A stretch of 64,000 nucleotides of DNA from positions 1 to 64,000 of the forward strand of contig CALKUH010000037.1 in assembly GCA_937996795.1 (NCBI GenBank), written 5' to 3'. The notes beneath the pieces were generated by a model that had not been told where the DNA came from, ran no database searches, and worked only from the letters and a program-made list of their open reading frames with translations. Source of the DNA: an uncultured Verrucomicrobiota bacterium (GTDB lineage: Bacteria; Verrucomicrobiota; Kiritimatiellia; CAIVKH01). Both the position numbers and the translations under genes were made by a program. Shown here in pieces: positions 60,189 to 64,000 of this stretch; position 1 is the first letter of the stretch, and every line of letters begins with the position of its first letter.

Positions 60189-60270
60189 AATGCAGAATGG
60201 AGAATGCAGAATGAAGAAATGTTGACCCTCCTATTTCTGCATTCTTCATTCTGAATTCTACATTCTCCCT
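60189..60270. repeat. GAATGCAGAATG word repeat with inverted second half
   Basis: AATGCAGAATGGAGAATGCA and ATGAAGAAATG on the left are mirrored by ATTTCTGCATTCTTCATTC and TGAATTCTACATTCTCC on the right, giving a long imperfect hairpin of 6-7 base words. It fills the 89 bp between nqrF and apbE and may cut transcription between them. Confidence 0.75.
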
Positions 60271-60275
60271 TTCCA

Positions 60276-61358
60276 ATGAAGCTCCTCCAGCCCCGCCGCT
60301 TCCATCCGCGCAAAGCGATGTTCGTGCTGGCGGTTCTCGCCGGCTTCATGGTCTACACGACGCAGCGGGACCGTCCGCCGCAGCTCTGGCGCTTTGACGG
60401 CGAAATCTTCGGCTCGACCTACACGGTGCAGCTCGTGGACCGCGGCCTGTCGGAGAAACGGCTGGCGGTGTTGCAGGCCACGGTCCAGTCCCACCTCGAC
60501 GCGATGAACAGCGAGCTGTCGACCTGGCTGCCGGACAGCGGGCTTTCCCGGTTCAACGCAAACCCCTCGCTGGCGCCCATCGCCGTGACGCCGCGCATCG
60601 TGGAACTGACCGCGCTCTCCATGGAGATCAGCCGCGCGTCAGGCGGCGCGTTCGATGTGACGTTCAGCCCGCTCTTCGACGCGTGGGGCTTCGGACGCAA
60701 CGGCCCCAAACGCATCCCCGACCCGGCGACGGAGGCCGCCGCCTTCGCGCAGTGCGGAATCCATCACCTCTCCATCGTTTCCTCCAACGAACTCCAGAAG
60801 GCCGTGCCGGGCCTGCAACTCGTCTTCAACGCCATCGCGCCCGGCTACGCGGCGCAGGAGGTCACCGGATTGCTTGCCGAGCAGGGCTTCTCGAACCTCT
60901 ACGTGGATGTCGGCGGCGAGACGGTCGTGCGCGGGCGCAACCTTTCCGGCCAGCCGTGGCGGATCGGCATCGAGCGCCCCACCTATGACGCCGAGCCGGG
61001 CCGGCAGATTGACGTGGTGCTCGCGGTCACCGATGCGGCCGTTGCGACGTCCGGCGATTACCGGAACTACGTACGCGGCGAGGACGGCGTGCACTACTCG
61101 CACATCTTCGACCCGCGCATCGGCCGCCCCGCGATCAGCCGCGTGGCCAGCGTGACCGTCGTCGCGAACAACGGCGCATGGGCCGATGCGCTCGCCACCA
61201 CCCTCTTCGTCATGGGCCCGGAGGAAGGCTTGCCGTGGCTCGCGGAACACACCGATGCGGAGGCGCTCTTCCTGATGCGCGAAGGCGAAAACCAATTCCG
61301 CGAAATCGCCTCCCCCGGCCTGACCGCCCGCACCGGCTACGCGCCCCAAACGCGCTGA
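60276..61358 (+). CDS. apbE: FAD:protein FMN transferase
   Basis: 360 residues. A short N-terminal membrane anchor or signal (MFVLAVLAGFMVYTTQRDRP) is preceded by 14 basic residues; an ATG at 60318 is a possible later start. ApbE landmarks: FDGEIFGSTYTVQL, NSELSTWLPDSGLSRFN, ASGGAFDVTFSPLFDAWGFG, NLYVDVGGETVVRGRNLSGQ, SGDYRNYV, HIFDPRIGRPAIS and GAWADALATTLFVMG. It transfers FMN to Thr of NqrB and NqrC in the periplasm, which explains its place behind nqrF. Confidence 0.95.
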   Translation: MKLLQPRRFHPRKAMFVLAVLAGFMVYTTQRDRPPQLWRFDGEIFGSTYTVQLVDRGLSEKRLAVLQATVQSHLDAMNSELSTWLPDSGLSRFNANPSLAPIAVTPRIVELTALSMEISRASGGAFDVTFSPLFDAWGFGRNGPKRIPDPATEAAAFAQCGIHHLSIVSSNELQKAVPGLQLVFNAIAPGYAAQEVTGLLAEQGFSNLYVDVGGETVVRGRNLSGQPWRIGIERPTYDAEPGRQIDVVLAVTDAAVATSGDYRNYVRGEDGVHYSHIFDPRIGRPAISRVASVTVVANNGAWADALATTLFVMGPEEGLPWLAEHTDAEALFLMREGENQFREIASPGLTARTGYAPQTR

Positions 61359-61395
61359 GCCCTGCACCCGTACTTCGCCGCGAAGCGTCGGAATT

Positions 61396-61410
61396 CCTGA
61401 CACATTCAGG
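61396..61410. promoter_or_regulatory. short palindrome upstream of the second sigma-54 promoter
   Basis: CCTGA-CACAT-TCAGG is a perfect 5+5 inverted repeat at about -130 from the predicted start at 61538. It is a possible activator site but differs from the ATTCTCA palindromes at 17745-17783. Confidence 0.3.
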
Positions 61411-61511
61411 TCGATCACCAGCCCATCGTCGCCGGGCCGTCGAATTCACTGCGCGCACAATCCGCTCGCGGGCAACCCCTTGCAGGAGACGGCCGAACGT
61501 CCCGCGCTTTT

Positions 61512-61527
61512 TGGCATGGCGGTAGCT
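61512..61527 (+). promoter_or_regulatory. sigma-54-like promoter of the two sorting-signal genes
   Basis: TGGCATGGCGGTAGCT fits TGGCAY-R-N4-TTGCW with one mismatch (TAGC for TTGC) and the correct GG-GC spacing. Predicted start about 61538, 26 bp before the ATG, leaving room for the GGAGG at 61555-61559. Confidence 0.6.
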
Positions 61528-61563
61528 GGATATACGACCGGAACAAGGAAAGTCGGAGGCACC

Positions 61564-62259
61564 ATGAAGAAGAGCATTTCAAAGATGGCGGCTGTGGCGG
61601 GAGTCGTTCTGTTGTTTTGCATGCAGGCCTTCGCCCTGCCCTCGCTGACGGTTAATCGCATTTCGGGTTACTACCAGTCGGGTTTCGATGGAGGCGAATT
61701 CACGCTCTCCGGCACCCCGTATACGGGCTACTACGATGCCGACGCGACAGCAGGGAGCGGCTTCCAGTCGTTCTGTCTTGAAAAGGATGAGGTCATCTCA
61801 ATTCCCGGTACATACTCGTACCAGGTGAGCAGCGCGGCGAACGCTGGCGGCGTCGGCGGCCCCTCGCCCGATCCGATCTCCATCGGAACGGCATGGCTCT
61901 ACAATCAATTCGCGAGCGGCGCGCTCGCCGGCTACCAGTACACGCCGGGCGCGACGCGCGCGTCGCATGCGCGGAACCTGCAAAACGCCATCTGGTGGCT
62001 GGAAGAAGAACTCACCCTGACCTTCTCGCAGATCCAGGCGAACCCGTTCATCGGCGCCGTGCTGGGCCAATTCAGCAGCGCCATCGCCGCGAAGGCGGAT
62101 GCGACGGCCGGCGCCTATGGCGTATATGTCCTGAACCTGACGCAGAACGGATCGCGCCGGCAGGACCAGCTGGTCAGGATTCCCGACGGCGGGTTGACGA
62201 TCGCGCTGCTGGGATTAAGCCTGGCCAGCGGATGGATCATGCGGAGGAAGCAGGCGTAA
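61564..62259 (+). CDS. exported protein with IPDGG-type C-terminal sorting signal
   Basis: 231 residues. Signal peptide (MAAVAGVVLLFCMQAFA). The body contains FQSFCLEKDEVISIPGTYSY and ARNLQNAIWWLEEELTLTFS, a pattern common in PEP-CTERM proteins of unknown role. The tail IPDGGLTIALLGLSLASGW then MRRKQA has the motif, helix and basic end of a PEP-CTERM/VPDSG-CTERM signal cut by an exosortase. GGAGG sets the ATG at 61564. Probably an envelope or EPS-associated protein. Confidence 0.85.
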   Translation: MKKSISKMAAVAGVVLLFCMQAFALPSLTVNRISGYYQSGFDGGEFTLSGTPYTGYYDADATAGSGFQSFCLEKDEVISIPGTYSYQVSSAANAGGVGGPSPDPISIGTAWLYNQFASGALAGYQYTPGATRASHARNLQNAIWWLEEELTLTFSQIQANPFIGAVLGQFSSAIAAKADATAGAYGVYVLNLTQNGSRRQDQLVRIPDGGLTIALLGLSLASGWIMRRKQA

Positions 62260-62289
62260 TCACTGGATAACAACAGGAGGGTGCATCAT

Positions 62290-62967
62290 ATGAAAAAGAT
62301 ACTGGCACTGCTGATGATCGCGGCGGGATTAAGCGGAACGGCCAAGGCCCTCCCGTTGAACCTGCTGGGCGATACACTCCAGTTCAGCGACGGGATCACG
62401 GCGACTCCGAACTGGAGCACGTCCGGGACCTGGTTGAGCTGGGAGATCACCGCCATGGAGGGTGATCTCTGGCACTACGAATACGTGTGGCACACCGATG
62501 GCGCGGACTTGAGCCACATCATCATCGAGGTCACGGAAGGCGCCCCTGGAAGCGACTTCTGGGATTGGGAGTACGCGTATTCCGGCGTTCAGGAAGGTGA
62601 TCCGACCTTCGGGTGGTTCGGCCCGGATCAGGGAGGCAGCAATCTGGGCATGCCCGGTTCCATGTACGGATTCGTCCTGAACACCACGGAGGACACGCCG
62701 ATCTTCGGTTTCGAATTCACCACCTGGCGCGCTCCGGTCTGGGGTGACTTCTATGCCAAGGACGGCAAGCACAACTCCGGCGGACCCGATGCAGGCTTCA
62801 CCTATGCCTACAACGTGGGCTTCTCGCTGGAAGACGGGAACGACGGGCTGCACATTGCACGGCCCAACGGGCAGGTCCAGATCGCCGACGGCGGCCTGAC
62901 GGTCGCCCTCCTGGGCGCGACCCTGATGGGCGTGAACATGTTGCGGCGCCGGTTGGCGGTGCGCTGA
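62290..62967 (+). CDS. exported protein with IADGG-type C-terminal sorting signal
   Basis: 225 residues from ATG 62290 (AGGAGG nine bases upstream; a GTG at 62281 is too close). Signal peptide KKILALLMIAAGLSGTAKA. The body is Trp/Gly/Asp-rich (WEYAYSGVQEGDPTFGWFGP). The tail IADGGLTVALLGATLMGVNM then LRRRLAVR is a sorting signal in which Pro is replaced by Ala. It is co-transcribed with the preceding gene, 30 bp apart. No enzymatic domain recognised. Confidence 0.85.
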   Translation: MKKILALLMIAAGLSGTAKALPLNLLGDTLQFSDGITATPNWSTSGTWLSWEITAMEGDLWHYEYVWHTDGADLSHIIIEVTEGAPGSDFWDWEYAYSGVQEGDPTFGWFGPDQGGSNLGMPGSMYGFVLNTTEDTPIFGFEFTTWRAPVWGDFYAKDGKHNSGGPDAGFTYAYNVGFSLEDGNDGLHIARPNGQVQIADGGLTVALLGATLMGVNMLRRRLAVR

Positions 62968-62982
62968 GAGTAAGCGCGAGAG

Positions 62983-63030
62983 AAAAAAGCCGCGGCCTCA
63001 AGGAGGTCGCGGCTTCTCGTTTTCCGTTTC
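62983..63030. terminator. bidirectional rho-independent terminator
   Basis: AAGCCGCGGCCT (62987-62998) pairs with AGGTCGCGGCTT (63004-63015) with one G-U. A run of six A precedes it (T-tract on the minus strand) and CTCGTTTTCCGTTT follows it on the plus strand. It lies between the convergent sorting-signal and LRR genes. Confidence 0.85.
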
Positions 63031-63031
63031 C

Positions 63032-64000
63032 TCAAGGGTCGTACTGGATCGAGACGCCCTGGTTGGTCAGGAACGGAATATCATTGGTTTTGGCGTAGTC
63101 GCTCAACGGATTGGCGCGAAGGCGCACCACGGCGCCGCTGGCCAACCCGCCAGCCATTCGATTGGTGACCAGCGCGCCGATCTCCACCACCTGGTTGCTG
63201 GTCAGATACAGGAGGGACAGGTTGGTCAGGCCGGCCAGCGGGGACAGGTCGCTGATAGAATTGGCCTCGAGCCGCAGGTCTTCCAAACACGTCAACCCGG
63301 CCAGGGGCTCAACGTCGACAATCAAGTTGTCCGCACCCAGCAACTGTTCCAAATTCGTCAAACCGGACAGCGGCGAGAGATCGGCCACCTGGTTGCCGAA
63401 GAAATAAAGGCGGACCAACGCGGTCAGATTGCTCAGCGGACCCAGGTCGCTCACCTGATTGTCCGGAAGTTCCAGCGACCACAGGTTCGTCAGTCCGGCT
63501 AATGGCGACAGATTGGTGATCTGGTTGCTGAGAAATTCGAGCCGACGCAATGTGGTAAGGCCGGCCAGCGGGGACAGGTCGCGCAGGTCGCTGTTGAGGC
63601 TCAAGTTCAGGGAGGCCAGCGCGGTGTAGTCCAAACCGGTGAGGTTGGTGATGCCCTTGTTGATCAGCGAGAGATTGGTGATGGCGGCGGTTTCAAAGTC
63701 GTACAATTCGTTCGTCGGCGCCGTCTTGCTCGTGATCGCACCCCAAAGCGCGTTGGAGATTCCCGGATCGGGCGTCGCCACCACCGCCACCCGCTGGACG
63801 CGGTAGAACACCGGGGCGTCGGCGTTGGTCACCATGGCCACGCGGTCCGTCATCACGGGCGTAACGAATGCAAACGCGTCGGCGAGCAGCGTGGTCGCGC
63901 ACCCCACGATGTTGCGATTGGTTGGCGAACTCCACTGCAGCGTGACGGATTCGCCCGATCGCAAAGCATTCGTCAGCACAGGGGATTCCGCTTGCGCGCG
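63032..64000 (-). CDS. secreted leucine-rich-repeat protein, N-terminus outside the window
   Basis: The frame is open through the right edge; the visible part is about 322 residues. RAQAESPVLTNALRSGESVT at the edge looks like the end of a signal peptide followed by a beta-type domain with CATTLLADAFAFVTPVMTD. From about residue 120 there are seven internalin-type 21-22-residue repeats of the form L-x-x-L-x-x-L-x-L-x-x-N-x-I-x-D-L-S-P-L-A-G-L-T (for example LFLSNQITNLSPLAGLTNL-like units). It ends in a non-repeat cap. Probably a surface or extracellular binding protein. Confidence 0.85.
   Translation of the reverse strand, partial: RAQAESPVLTNALRSGESVTLQWSSPTNRNIVGCATTLLADAFAFVTPVMTDRVAMVTNADAPVFYRVQRVAVVATPDPGISNALWGAITSKTAPTNELYDFETAAITNLSLINKGITNLTGLDYTALASLNLSLNSDLRDLSPLAGLTTLRRLEFLSNQITNLSPLAGLTNLWSLELPDNQVSDLGPLSNLTALVRLYFFGNQVADLSPLSGLTNLEQLLGADNLIVDVEPLAGLTCLEDLRLEANSISDLSPLAGLTNLSLLYLTSNQVVEIGALVTNRMAGGLASGAVVRLRANPLSDYAKTNDIPFLTNQGVSIQYDP

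Overview
The window is high-GC DNA (roughly 65 % by eye) from a Gram-negative bacterium with a DAP-type cell wall. The likely source is the PVC superphylum, in the Kiritimatiellota/Verrucomicrobiota range. The clues are IPDGG/IADGG-type C-terminal sorting tails, a complete Na+-NQR operon, an orphan type II pseudopilin cluster, lamin-tail/LamG secreted proteins, and intergenic spacers full of short-word repeats. This placement is inference; no rRNA gene is present.

Layout. (1) 1-19,135: a Wzx/Wzy-type exopolysaccharide locus, nearly all on the minus strand. It carries an outer-membrane export lipoprotein fused to a LamG-like domain, a beta-barrel, a small secreted protein, two O-antigen ligase/polymerase-type membrane proteins, a Wzc-type tyrosine kinase, a flippase and seven glycosyltransferases (one in inverse orientation, one cut by the window edge). 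A transglutaminase-like protease and an NtrC-type response regulator lie at its head. A sigma-54 promoter with paired palindromes in front of the protease gene suggests how the regulator acts. (2) 19,181-30,783: a 100-bp tandem repeat, tRNA-Ala(CGC), then housekeeping and accessory genes: a YgjP-like peptidase, KamA, LhgO, a Ser/Thr kinase, a flavodoxin-fold reductase, PyrE, a Gdx-type SMR exporter, AhcY with a SahR-like regulator, and a P-loop/sulfotransferase pair. (3) 29,659-41,378: a dcw cluster, mraZ-orf-rsmH-ftsL-ftsI-murE-murF-mraY-murD-LysM-ftsW, behind a triple MraZ box. A sulfotransferase follows where murG/murC would often be found.

(4) 41,683-52,952: a minus-strand operon that starts with an MNT nucleotidyltransferase and a HEPN domain joined in frame to a pseudopilin. 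Five more pseudopilins (G, H, I, J and K types) follow, and it ends with a 1797-residue lamin-tail/LamG secreted protein. About 6 kb of this operon (roughly 45.3-51.25 kb) is much lower in GC, and one edge falls inside the large gene. (5) 53,269-61,358: a polyprenyl diphosphate synthase, nqrABCDEF and apbE, which supplies the covalent FMN for NqrB and NqrC. (6) 61,512-64,000: two sorting-signal proteins behind a second sigma-54-like promoter, then a truncated leucine-rich-repeat protein.

The most unusual items are the HEPN-pseudopilin fusion beside its MNT partner, the compositional break inside a gene, the sigma-54/palindrome control of EPS-associated genes, the LamG-Wza fusion, and at least six families of short-word intergenic repeats.
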